Shown here one piece after another: positions 43,644-56,300 of a stretch of 64,000 nt of DNA. Origin of the DNA: Otis tarda (taxonomy: Eukaryota; Chordata; Aves; Otidiformes; Otididae); assembly GCA_026413225.1 (NCBI GenBank), contig CM048557.1, forward strand, positions 42,973,371 to 43,037,370. The letters run 5' to 3'. The notes under the pieces were generated by a model, which worked only from the letters and a program-made list of their open reading frames with translations, ran no database searches and had not been told where the DNA came from. Position numbers and translations under genes: made by a program. Numbering within the stretch: position 1 is the first letter of the stretch; each line of letters starts with the position of its first letter.

Positions 43644-46600
43644 CCCCAACAAACCAAAACACAACAGAAAATGAACTTTGGGCTGGGTGCTTCCTGAAAA
43701 AAGCCCTGGGACTGCCAGCTGAGGGACGGTCTCTAGGCCAGTTCCTCCTGTGCACACCCTCTTTGGAGGAGGGCAGGCTCTCTGCTCTCTACTCCTTCTC
43801 GTGGCAAAAGTCCTTTGGAGGCCTGGAGCCCACAGACCACACGGCTCTGGGAGGGGTAACCCCGATCTGCCACCCGCAAGTTGCCTGAGGCTGACAATGT
43901 ACGTCAGCAGCAGCAGCTGCTGCTGAGATAATGCTAAGGAGGGGCTTGTCTTCAAGTGCCTTGGTGCAAAACACCCATCAGGGTGCTCTGGGAGTCTGCT
44001 CGGGAAGTTCCTACGGCTTTAACCTTGTTTTTTTCCACAACAGTTGTGGGCTGTGCGCAGAGCTGGAGCATCGGCTGTGCCAGCAGCGAGCCTGTGTTGC
44101 CAAGGGCTGGTTGTCCTGCCGGTGCCCTGTCCAGGTCCAGCCCATCCTTCCTCTACCATACAATAGCAATACAAATGGCTGCGGGTGGGAGCGGGGCTGC
44201 AGTGCCTGGGGTAGCTCAGCTATTCTCTGCAGGAGAGCAAGCTGGGAGAAGAGCTCTAAGAGATAGCAAAGAGCCAGGCTGCATTTATAGGGGTGCTAGG
44301 TAAGCTCTGATTTGCAGACTAAGAGAGGCTAAAGGCAGGCTTAGAGAGGGTTAAATGCAGATTCTTCCAAACTCCAAACATCCCATGCTAAGGATATTGC
44401 CGTGCACTCCCAGGACGAAGGTTGTCCAGACTGGATTTTAATAAAAAACATTTCGTCACACAGCTCTCACTTCCTTGTAGTCCCATTTATTTTCATGCAG
44501 CTGACTGCTTACTCCAAGCATGATCTCTCCTGGGGCAGGTAATGGCTGGCAGCAAGTTCGGGGCCGCCACTGCCTGCAGGAACTGGGGGACAAGCACTGC
44601 TTCATCTCCGTAACCCAGGTTGGTGGTCGGAAGGTGGCCGTTCCTGCTGGTCCTGTGGTACCCAAGTTGCACATAGTAAAGGAGAAATGGGAGCAATAGT
44701 GCATCTTTCAGAGGGTGCTGGGGCTGATGATTCATTGCTGGAGCTGTGTTGGAGAGGAAGAGGGAGCAGATGGAGATGGCACGCAGATTTTCCAGCCTGG
44801 ACAGAGTTTAAATTTATCTCTCTCCAAGACTGCATCCATTCCTGGGATGATTTCCCATTTGGTGTATGCCTTTTAGGGCTCTGATTTCTTCAGATTTTGT
44901 GGGCATTATTTCCTAACTTATGACTGTGGTGTTTCCCAGACAGAAATATCATTGCGGGATAAGCTCCTGCCTTTCTTGGACAGACGGTTTGTGCACAAGC
45001 CGTAAGTTCCGTTCTTCTGTGAACTGCCCATCCTGTGCGTGAGCCGTGGTGACGTCTGGAGGGCCTGCGGACAGCATAGCCCCGGCGGCATGCGGTGCTG
45101 GCCTTCCCTAGATCTCCAGGAACTCTGGACAAATAGGGAAAAAGTAATCCTTGAATTCTTCCCAGACCAAATTTCTGAGTAGGGAAAAATATAACTTGCT
45201 TGGGAAAACCCTGACCTCTGGCAACACAGACTTAGGGCCAGGGGTTTGGTTTTATGCTTGAAACAGGAAGACACATGAAGACTCATGAAGGCTTTGAAAC
45301 ACATTTGTGGGAAAGCCAGCAAGGGAAGTGAGATGGGAGGGAGTAATTTTCCCCAGAGCACTGCAGAGAAGCTGTATCGGTCCCTCTTTGAGACAAGTGT
45401 TTGACAGTCACACTATTTAATTCTTCTTCTGCTTGCATCCACAGACATGAACCCTTTTCTTGGCTGCATCCCCTGCCTCCCAAAGCCCAGCATCCCACTA
45501 TGGCCATTGCAGCTACCTCCTGTATCCTCACAGGCTGGCAGATCTTTGCCCCTGCAGACCTGGGAGGTAGAAGACATCACAGTCAAAGCATCCTCCTCTC
45601 CCAGAAGCCTACAGGAGCTCGCCCCCTTGCAGGACTCAGCTGACTATACCATTACTTTGTGTCTCACCCTCTGCGTATATGCAGCAACACCCTGTCCATC
45701 ACATTGTAGTCATATTTTTCCTTCTAAGGGGAGTCCTCACTCACCCACTATATATACACAAATAGTGTCTGCTGTTCCTATGGTGGTGTCCAGACCGTGC
45801 CACTGACACTTCCTGAGCTCTGCCCAGGACAGCCTCCTGGCGCTGCTCGGCCAAGCCATGTGCCTGTGCAGTCCCACACTTCTGTAAGCATCTGGGATGT
45901 GTGGGAGTAAGTAATGGACAGCAAAAGGGCGTCTGTGGATTGTGTGCATGAGATGCCCTCTCTCATCCTTCCTGGCGAGCAAAACCTCAAGTCCCTGTCA
46001 CCTCAAGGTCACGCAGGCTGCATGACCATGGAGAAGCCTGAACCCTCCCGCGTGGGGCTGAGCAGCAGCTCCCTGCTCTCTGGGCTGGGGGTGCAGTTCC
46101 CCCCCCCCGCTCCCCTTTTGGTTGGAAACTACCTGCAGGTCTCTGACTTCTTACATATATTTGGCTTAGCTGATCTCAAATGACAACATATAGAGTAGAA
46201 TTAAGACCAAGCCACATCACCCAGTTTCAGGCACAGCATGACTGTGAGACGGATCACACTCCTGTATCCCTTAGCATCTTCCCTCAGCTGCCTCAGCTAG
46301 AGATCTCTAATACATATTGTTTTGACGCTGCCGATCCTGAGGAGCAAAGCAGTGGTCCCTCAAAATGTGGGCAGGGGTCATGGAGGGGGGTATGCAGCCC
46401 ATTTGCCTTTGTGCTTGCCTGCAGGGAGATGCTGAGAGCTCGACCCCCACCCCAGCTTTCCCACACAGGCAGGCGCTGCTGCGGGGCTGGGGCTCAGCCT
46501 GGGTTTGGGGGAGTGGGGCAGCGGGGCTGGGCCCCTCTTCGGAGAAGGGGACAGGCGGGCAGCATAAGGGGGGCAAGGGTGGGGTGTGCTTAGGAGGGTG

Positions 46601-49600
46601 GAGGAGGAAATATCTCAGCTTACGTGGGCTGTTGTACTGCTGCCCTCTCAAGCGGAGTGGCACCCACTCAAGTGGAGTTTGGAAAAACCCCACTGCAGTT
46701 TAGTTCAGCTCAGTTTTATTTAACCCTGATGGGGTGAGCTGCTGTGAGAAATCATTGGCAGAGGCAGGAACAGTTCCCAAATGGTTCCTTTCTGAAGGAC
46801 CAGCCAGAGGGCCCCAAATGCATTGTCTTACAGGAATGATGGAGCCTCTGGGAGGTGGTTGGGGCAGCTAAAAGCCTATCCTCGAGAGCCCAGCTGCACA
46901 CTGGTTTCAGCTGCATCATCAAAGTGAGTCATTCAATAAAAACAATTAGCTGAAGAAATATCACTAAACAGTAATAATTATCCAAATGTCCTACCATTGA
47001 CCATTTAGATGACTAAATCCACACAATCAATTGTGTTAGTGAATGCTAATTCAAATCTAATAGCCTTCTGGTTTATTCGATTGTGTATAAAGAATTCACC
47101 GGCACTGTTGTGACAGGATGGGGCTGTGGAGCAGCCGAGTGCAGAGGCACCTGCCTGCCCTGTGGCCTCCACACACGTATTGTCCCTGGGCCACCAGCAG
47201 CACAGGCAGTGTCCACTAGTCATGCTGGGGAGTGGAAGAGTGGTGAGATGTCTAGGGACCCTTTGACTGTGCAGGCAACAGCTTTCACGGGCTTGGAGGG
47301 AGTTGGCCTGCACAGAAACGTGGTATGGCCTCTCAGGAGAGGCTATGTTCTCCTTTCTACCTTCTTGCCTGAAGGGTCTCATGGGGGTCTGAATCTCCTA
47401 AACTGGATGACTGGGCAAAATCACATAGACACCAGAAATCCATATCATCTGCTTGAGAAAAAGTGGTACAGAGGGAATTCATGCTTAAAAATGACAATTA
47501 CAGTTTCAGCCAAGAGCAGATCACACTCTGTACCCGTGTTGGAAATGGACCCTCTGGCGCAGGCTTTTTCTTGTTTTCTCCTCATGTCCTTGTGGTACCT
47601 AGGCTCTGAATGCACACAGGTCTTCTCTGAAGTGCTTCATGCTATGGATGGACTGTATGCCCGGCCCATTTTATTATGTATGGGTGTTGTTTTGTTGCGT
47701 CTGGACATTGGCATCATGCTTGCCACCACAATACCTGTATATCTAGAAGTGATGGATGTTATAGATCCAGTGGGATTTAGCTTGATGCTGGAATTGCCCT
47801 CAGTTTTTCCACAAAGGCACAGCAAGCTCCTCCATCCCCTCTGCCTACCGACCTGCTCTTCTTAGCTGATATCTGTGGGTGCTCTGAAGAGACGAATTCA
47901 GGAAAGCTTGTTTTTCATCAGTATTTCAAGAAAGGAATCAGCAAAGGTACCAAGAAGCCAGCTTGCCCTGAAGACCGATGTCTGCCGTGGTATTTACACA
48001 TCTCTGTATGAATCGTTATGTTCAGCTCTCCTCGTGCTCTGCAAATGCAGGAAGGAGTGAGCACGTCTGGCACAGGGACTGATGACGCACTTTCGCAACA
48101 CGGGGTGCCAGGGATGGTGAAAACCCAGCGCCTCTGAGGTCAGCGGCTGTCTGGCTGTGCTCATGCCTCTCATGCCGGTGCCCCATCCATGGAACCACGT
48201 TGTTTCCCTCGGGTGAAAAACAGTGCAGGCATCAACAAGGTGAATTTCTCCCCTGCCTGCTACCTGTTCACACCATGACATTGCAGGGTCTTCTAAATGA
48301 GGCTGATACACTGTGAATCACCACGATGTGCCACAGCAGGACCAGCTCAGTCACGCTTGCACCTGGCATCTGCAGCAGGTCCGGCAGCGGGGGCAGGAGC
48401 TGACCCAGGGAGCTGGGAACATTTTGCCATCGGCTGCGGGAGCCTGGCCACGCTGTTGGTAGCACATGGGGACAGCAGGAGTGGCCCTTGTACTGCAGGG
48501 ACAGGGCTTCGCTGCCTGTCTGCTAGGATTAACATTCATTTGCTCTCTGAGGCAAGCTGGTTTTATTTCTTTATTTATTTATTTAGGTCATTCTGTGTAA
48601 CATAATCATATTGGTGCAGAGTTCTTCTACCTAATCAAATGAAACTTCATGTAGTTAGTTTGTCATTAGCATTTACTAACGAATGCGATTGTGAGGATTT
48701 AGTTTCTCACATGGTTAATAGGAAGGCATTTCGATAATTACAGCTGTCTAGTGTCTTTCCACTGTTAATCGCTTTTACTGCCTGGTTCATTTCCAGACCA
48801 GCAAGTGAAACTCTGGCACACAGTTGTATCCCTTATATGAGGCTTTGTAGGTGTGAATTCAGTTCCCAGCTCCATCCTACATTTCATATGAACTTCAGAA
48901 AATCACAGCCTTGCTATGACCCAGCTTTCCCACTCTCCTATGCCATGCCAGGCTACATAGGCCAGCTGAAGACACCTAGGGAAGAACAAAATACAAGCCG
49001 ATAAATGTGTAATGGTCTTGTTCCTGGACAGTGCATCCAGCTTTCAGAGCTTTAGGAGCTTCCCGTGCACCTATGTTTAGCTGCCACTTGTGGATTTAGC
49101 TGCAGTGAATTTATTTAATCCCTTGGTGGGCTTCTTGACATCTTTGGTCTCCTCAATAGCCTACGACAATGAGATTTAATCATAAATGTGCTGAAAAGAA
49201 AACTCCACCAAAACTTCCTGGTGTTTGTTTTTAAACTAATAGGTGGTATTTTAATTGAGAAAAAGGAATACTTCTGTTCAGTGAAACAGGGAATGAGGTT
49301 TGTTTTTCACCTTTTTAGGCCACCTGTGATGTGACTGGGCTGGCATCACCCTCTGCTGTCTCTTTTCCAAGCTTCAGCTAGTCCTGCTTCTAACCTGGTT
49401 AGGTTTTTCTCATATGGGGATCTTTCCATACTTAGTCACCTTTTACAAAACCTAGTTTTTTTTCCTGGTTATTGCTTTGATACAGGGTTCAAACTGTATT
49501 TCGGAAGGGTTTCTAGAAAGTTAAAATGGTGTTTTTTTGCTTTGTCTCTACTTATTCCCATTAATTCTGATAATTCTTTCTACTGTTTTGCTCACCATGG

Positions 49601-50332
49601 AGCCTTGACCTCAAGTATCCACCATGGCTCTGAGATTCCTTTCCTAGTAAAAACAGTTCATTTGAGGCCCATGACTGTACATGTATAAAAAGATGTTTCC
49701 CCTTGCATGCTGTATAGTGCGTTTGTTGAGGTGGAATTTAATGCAAAATCTGACTTCTTATTGCTCTACTACGTCACATTATGGAAGATTTCCACACTTC
49801 TCATCTGTAGTTTAATAATTTCTGAATAATTCTGTATCAGCTGCAGCCTTTGCTACTTTGCTTTTCACTCCCTTTCCTAGATTTTTGGTGGATATGGTAA
49901 AGAATGGGACATTGTTTTCTTAAAAGATGAAATCTGGGCGAGGAAATGTGTCTATTATACAAGCTCAGTGTAGTATGTTCTTAGTGATAAGGCTCATGAT
50001 AATTCTCTTAAACTTCTGTGTCATTGCTCTGTCCTTTGATAGCTATCTTGTTAGCAACAAGCAATTCAGTAGCTGTTTGGAACAGTATTGTCTTTTTAGG
50101 AGCTAAATGGGTCAAGGGTTTCCTGCCAGCAGGGAAGATTTCTGCGCTGGTAAGATGAACAGAACCAGGAAGAAGCTGTCTCTGGCTAGTAATTAAGTTA
50201 AAATTAAGAGCTGTGCCCACTGGTCTGAGAGAGAGGAGTACCCGTATACCCTCAGAAATTTTAACGTCCCTCCCAGCAGTTGTTCCTCTGTTTATGAGGA
50301 CTTCCGTTTTAATAATGATAGTATTTATTATG

Positions 50333-50522
50333 TTTTGGTTTGGTTTGGTTTGGTTTATTGTTTTACTTTGTTTTTGTTTTCTTTGCTTTTTTTTGGTGTT
50401 TATTTTATTTTATTTTATTTTATTTCAATTCATTTCGTTTCGTTTTATTTTATTTTATTTTATTTTATTTTATTTTATTTTATTTTATTTTATTTTATTT
50501 TATTTTATTTTATTTTATTATT
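50333..50522. repeat. (GGTTT)n then (TTTTA)n microsatellite
   Basis: About five GGTTT units (50333-50357) and a T-rich linker lead into TTTTA repeats from about 50400. These are interrupted once by CAATTCATTTCGTTTCG and then perfect to about 50518. Confidence 0.93.
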
Positions 50523-50529
50523 AATTTAA

Positions 50530-50830
50530 TTACCGTTGCTTCCCCCTCCTCCTTTCCCGTGTGCTCCTATCGCAGGTTTGGTGCGGCACCCCGCCTCCGT
50601 CCCGCTTCCCCCCACAGTGCCGGTGCGGCGCGGGGAAGGGTCCGGGTCCGGTTCCCCCTCGCCCCGCAGCCGCAGCCGCAGCCGCAGCCCCGCCGCCTGG
50701 AGCCCGGCCCCGCCGCCCGCCCCGTTGCAGGGCGGTGCTGGGTTTCCCTCTAGCGGTGCCTGAGCCCTGCAGACAAACGGAGCATCCCCGCCAAGACCTC
50801 GGCGCTGCCTTGCGGGAATGACCCCGCAAA
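50530..50830. other. Small isolated CpG island
   Basis: Very GC-rich and CpG-dense sequence (GTGCGGCACCCCGCC, GGTGCGGCGCGGGGAAG) with a CCGCAG-type hexamer run near 50665-50690. It begins within about 10 bases of the AT-only microsatellite. It could be a promoter of an unannotated or noncoding transcript; no TATA box or conserved reading frame is seen. Confidence 0.6.
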
Positions 50831-51555
50831 ATTTCCTCTTTCCCTCAGTGACCAATCCACGGAGATGGCAGCGTGTCTCCGGGCGAGCAGCTGTGGCTTT
50901 GCAGCAAAAACAGAACCCCGTTTCTTTCATTAGGCTCCCGAGATACACCTTTATGAAGTACGTTTGCTCTCTCCTTGTAGACACGAGGCCATCATTCGTT
51001 GTTGCATTCTGGTTTTGTTTGGCGCAGCTCAGGTCCACTGGCATCTGGCACAGTGTTTGTGGCACAGCTGAAAAGCCCATTTCCAGGAATCCGTGTTTGA
51101 AGAAGTTTTAGGATGCTGAAGCGCCAAGGTTGTCCCTGGTCACCTGATGTCTCTTTGGGGAACTTTGTGTCGGGCCGTGGGACTCTCTTGCTGATTTACT
51201 GTTACCTGGTTTTACAAGCAACAGGCAGAAACTGAGGAGAATTGGTGAAAATAAGCTCACGTTGAAATCTCCAGGGAACAAAGCATTAAACAGATCAGAA
51301 CTGAGGTGAAGTACCTTGTATGGATAAGAAACTCTTCACAAATAACAACCGAAGATGTTCTTTAGCCGCTGCATAAACCTTCTAGTGAGTTCCTTCTCCA
51401 CAGTTACGTGCGGGGCCTTCAAGCTTTCTAGAGATGTTCTGGGTCAGGGGGTTTTCACACCCTTTGCAAGCTACCTCTCAAGGCAGCTGGAACGGGGCAG
51501 CTGAATCCTCCAGCTCCTCTTAGATCTGCTGTGAGTGCCATATTGTAGAGAAGGA
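50831..51555. other. Intergenic, nothing recognised
   Basis: Ordinary mixed-composition sequence between the CpG island and a CR1 copy. I see no gene or repeat. Confidence 0.5.
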
Positions 51556-52088
51556 ATCACAGAATCATAGAATAGTTTGGGTTGGAAGGGACCTTCAAAG
51601 GTCATCTAGTCCAATCCTCCTGCAAGAAGCAGGGACATCTCCAACCAGATCAGGTTCCTCAGAGCCCCATCCAACCTGGCCTTGAATGTTTCCAGGGATG
51701 AGGCATCCACCACCTCTCTGGACAATCTGTGCCAGTGTTCCACCACCCTCATTGTAAAAAAAAAAAAATTTCCTGATGTCTAATCGGAATCTACCTCCCT
51801 CTATTTTCAAACCATTACCCCTTGTCCTATCACAACAGGCCCTGCTGAAGAGTTTCTCCCCATCTTTCCTATAAGTCCCCTTGAGGTACTGGAAGGCCGC
51901 TATGAGGTCTCCCTGGAGCCTCCTCTTCTCCAGGCTGAACAGCCCCAATTCTCTCAACCTGTCCTCATAGGAGAGGTGCTCCAGCCCTCTGATCATCTTT
52001 GTGGCCTTCCTCTGAACCCACTCCAACAGGTTCACATCCTTCTGATGCTGGCGGCTGCAGAGCTGGATGCAGCACTGCAGGTGGGGTC
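51556..52088 (-). mobile_element. CR1 LINE fragment, minus strand
   Basis: On the plus strand it opens with the inverted CR1 tail (AATCACAGAATCATAGAATAG, GGGTTGGAAGGGACCTTCAA). It continues through the reverse-transcriptase end, with the decayed frame reading [29 protein letters not shown] on the minus strand in short stretches. It is 5'-truncated at about 52088 (CTGCAGGTGGGGTC). Confidence 0.93.
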
Positions 52089-52842
52089 ATCCTTGCAAAG
52101 CTCCATTTTCATGATGGCACGTACACATGAAAATCAAGGAGAGGGTTTGCAATTCAGCAGTCAGCACAGCTTGTGGATTAGGGAGCTGGATCCTTAGTGG
52201 CAAGAGCCCGATGCAGTACGGAGCACACTGTGTTGAGCCCAAAGCTGGGGGAGCCCTGCCTGTAGGGTGTCCTGCCTAAGGATGGGGTGCCCTGTACCCC
52301 ACCATCCTGGACAATTTAGAGTTACTCTGGGCAAGCATCGTGACATGCCTGCTGCTCGCTGCCTATCGACTGTGAGTGCTCGGAAGCCACATGCAAGTGT
52401 TTGTAACCTGTCCTGTGCAGCATGGTCCAAACTGGAGCGAGGTGCAGGACCTGCAGGTCCAGTTGCGTTAGGTGATTGCCCTGTGTCACTGTGTCTCAGA
52501 GTAAACCTCTCTGCCCTCGCTCACTCTGACCGTGTGGTCCCTTCTGAGATAAGCAAGACTGTGGGCATGGCAGAGGCTGAGGGGATGCCACCTGTTGCTG
52601 GTCCACATTTGACCATCTTGGGGCTCTCATGCTGGTGATGTCACTTAGAGTCTCCAGCACTGCCCTTGTCCTCGTTTCCTCTGTGTACTTTCCCCTAACC
52701 TGCCATCTCCCTCTCTCGCTCCCTGCGTCAGCAGCTCCTAAAGCTACTGCGTGACCACGCTCTCAGTGCAGCTCCAGTTCCCTAACCCACAACCTGCACT
52801 GACTGCTGAACTGCAGACCCTCTTCTTGATTCTCATGTGTAC

Positions 52843-53386
52843 GTGCATCATTCGGCACTGGTGAGGCCGCATCTCAAATATTGTGTTCACTTTTGGGCCC
52901 TTCAGTACAAGAAGGACGTTGAGTTGCTGGAGCGCATCCAGAGAACGGCAAGGAAGCTAGTGAGGGATTTGGAGCACAAGTCTTATGAGGAGTGGCTGAG
53001 GGAACTGGGATTGTTCAGTCTAGAGAAGAGGAGGCTGAGGGAAGACCTCATTGCTCTCTACAGCTACCTGAAAAGAGGTTGTAGGGAGGCAGGTGTTGGT
53101 CTCCTCTCCCAAGTAACAAGCGATAGGACAAGAGAAAATGGCCTGCAGTTGCGTTAGGGGAGGTTTAGGTTGGATATTAGGAAACACTTCTTTACTGAAA
53201 GAGCGATCAGGCACTGGAACAGGCTGCCCAAAGAAGTGGTGGAGTCACCATCCCTGGAGGTGTTCAAAGAACGTGCAGACGTGGCACTCCAGGACATGAT
53301 TTAGTAGGTATGGTGGTGTTAGGTTAATGGTTGGACATGAAGATCTTGGAGGTCTTTTCCAACCTTAAGGATTCTATGATTCTATG
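52843..53386 (+). mobile_element. CR1 LINE fragment, diverged subfamily
   Basis: Starts near GGCACTGGTGAGGCCGCATC and ends AAGGATTCTATGATTCTATG. The decayed coding part reads [20 protein letters not shown] and [20 protein letters not shown]. The 3' portion (GTGTTAGGTTAATGGTTGGA) differs from the other copies, so it is a different subfamily. Confidence 0.92.
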
Positions 53387-56300
53387 AAAATGGCATTCTG
53401 CAAGGATTGTCAAAAACTCTCCCTAGTAAAGCTCCCTCAGTGCAGAGCATCCTTCTTGGCATCTGGTTTTCCTCTTCCTCTTCAGAAAGACCTCAGACGG
53501 GGGCGGGGGATAGTATGTGGCATACTTCATTGGTTTGGGCAGACGAATACGTGAAAAGATTGCCTGGGTCTCCTGATGAGAAAAGGAACATGTTGTTTTG
53601 TTCCCTGACATCTGGTAGGGGAAGCAGGTGATTTTTCTGATTATTTCTCTTAAAATTAAAAAGCTATTATGGGTACTTTAAAATGTTATTAGTGTGTTTA
53701 AGTAGTAATGTTAATAGTTAAAACAAATAATATTGATTAATGCATGTTCATTAATGTTATATCTTTTAAATATTATTGTTATTATATTAAGTCTTGTAGG
53801 AGCAGCTTTAAAGGTTCTCAATTAGCTTTTACTCAGGCAAACCACCAGCACTGGGAACAGCAGAGTGATGACTGGCGGACGCACATCAGGCTTTAGGAGG
53901 GGTGCAATCGTGGGACTCGGGCAGAACTCGGCCACTTCGGTTCAAAGCTGTGACGATGAGAACTGCCTCTCAGCAGCTGTCTGACCTCGACCCAAGGCCT
54001 ATGAGTGCCACGCTTTCATGTGGCAAAGGACTTCAGCTGCTGAGAGTCTGATGAGCCCCCAAGGAGACCCAAGGTTCTTGGGGATCCTCAGTCCATTACC
54101 CTGCAGAGCCTTACTGGAGTGGGCTTGGTGCACTAGGGGCAGCTGGTGCTTTCTTTGGAAATAGCTTCTGCTCTCTTTTTTCCTTTTTTTCCCCAGGTCA
54201 GTGGTTCGCACACTGGGGACCCAGGTTGCATCCCTTCTTCCTGCTGTGTCCTGGGAGAGTGCCCAGGCCAGTGGGTCTCCCATGCTGGGCCTTCAGCACA
54301 GTGCTGCTTCCCGCAGACTCTTTAAAAATTCCTCTGCTGCAGAAAAAAAAAGCCCAACTCGGAAAACGTTTACACAGAACAGGTGGTGTCAGCTCCGGTC
54401 CCTGCTCATGGCTACCCAGTGGCTTTTTCATGGGAAACACAAGCTCTTGCTGGAGCACAGCCCAAAGCCCTGGACACCCCTCTCCCCAGGCGAGTGCTCC
54501 CGTTCCTTCTCCATCTCTCACAGCCTCCTGAGGATGCTGAGTGTTTACGAGAGGTCAAAAGGGAATGGATGGAAAAGCCAATCTATTAAATCTATTAAAT
54601 GCAAAGACACCACTCAGGAATTGCCTGAGCCAAAGCCTGCTGGCTGTTGAGAGGATATTCAGAGGAACCACCGCTTTATGCTTTCCTCTTCCTATACTCT
54701 TCCCCAAGCACCTGCTTTTGGCCATTGTAGGAGACAAAATACTAGGCTAGGTGGGCTTTCAGCAAGCAAACAGAATATTTTTAGGAGAGATAAATCTACA
54801 CAGGCCTTTCTCTGCTGCCTTCTTGGTAGCGTGTCACAAAATCCCGAGTTTTTTTTGTTGAATGAGCCTTTAGCAGTGGTTCTAGATGTATCAAAAAGCA
54901 AAAAATTAACCAGATAATAAAGTAACAAAAATGAGAACAGCAGCATTAAGGTTGCAAAGTTAAGCACTCAGAGGGAAGAAAATGTCAAAATAAGGGGGCT
55001 TGTAATGATTTTAGGATTGTAACTTGTTGCAGATTCCCAATCTGACGCCCTCCTGTGTGTACTAGGAGATAGACTTGCTTTGCACAGTAATACGCCATTT
55101 TTTCCGCAGGGTCCCTCCTTTGTTAGTATCACAGGGTGGAGGGGAATGAGGAGCACAGGGTGAAGGAGTGGGTAGCCTGCAGAGTCCTACCTCCTCCTTC
55201 TCCTGCAAGCACGGATGGGCCGGGCAGGAGCACCGAGGAGGGCTGCCGAGTGCCGCCAGACCCTGCGCCTGAGAGCATGCAGGTGTGCAATGCTGGATGT
55301 CTTGAGCAAAACCACACCCAGTGTTAACTGGGGGCATCTGGTGCTAAGCTGTAGAAGTGTTTGTCCCCAGCACACCTCAGGTCAGCTAAAGCTGTGCGTG
55401 GCTGACAGCTCCACTTAATATCTAGGGAAATTTCTACTTCAGGGCCCAATTCTAAATTTGTTTTTCACAGGAAACAGGATTGACTCACAGTATATGTAAG
55501 TATTTATTTTGAAGGATGTATCTTTGTTTATAGCAGTGTCCATGCAGTCATTTCTAGTGAGGTACTTCAATATAAAAGAACATGAGAGAAAGTGTTTTAA
55601 TGGCAACAGTACTCATAGCCAGAATGTTGTCTAATACTTTACATGTAAATACATGTAAAGGGCTTCTTCCCAAAATTGGATGTTTCGGTGTAATCATTCT
55701 TTCACTGTGATCAGATGTGCTTGCACAGGTAGCATGTCACATTGCCAGCCTTATAAATCTGAGCAGACAGCAACTGATAACGAAGATGGTTGTCCTCCGA
55801 CAGGCAAGCACAATTTGCGGTGTCTAATGCTGCAAAATTAAGCAGTGATGAGCAGCCCCTCTGCTCAGGAGCTCCCCAGCCTCCTGGGCAGATATGCTGG
55901 CAGCCTCTGGCACCTGAAAGGGGACTCTGCTCCCTTGATCTCCAATTTTTCACAAGGCACCAAAGGTTCCTTGTTCCTATCATCTCTCATAATATTTTCA
56001 GTTCCTTGGTTGAGTCTGGTAACACTTCCACTTACCTTAATAGCTGCCTTCCCACCTCAAATATAATGTTTTTTTTTGTTATCTTTCAGGGTCATGTTTT
56101 CCCATCTCCCTCTCTTCTGCTTGGGGATACTTCCCTCGCTGATGGCACTCCCGGTGTTTGGGGTAAGGAGTGGGTTACTAATGTCAAATGCCACTCGTAC
56201 CTGTACAGGCTTCTTGGTCTACAGTAAAACTAAGAGAAGTTTCCTTTGGGACACCCAGGATATGGAAGAAAACATGGAGATTAAAGGTGGGTTCATCGTG

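Larger units (their letters stand above)
38736..50332. other. Intergenic stretch upstream of NFKBIA
   Basis: No protein gene is supported over about 11.6 kb. Contents include a kB-consensus GGGGATTCCC at 39533-39542, a 23-A run at 43621-43643, an AT-rich block at 46900-47095 and an unexplained 260-codon open frame at 47083-47865. No CR1 was seen. Confidence 0.6.

Noticed and set aside
50665..50690. CCGCAG hexamer run as a possible coding repeat
   Set aside because: Only about four units inside a CpG island, with no frame that continues into recognisable protein.
52837..53157. 106-codon frame with [20 protein letters not shown]
   Set aside because: This is the decayed end of a CR1 reverse transcriptase, so it is covered by the mobile element entry and is not a host gene.
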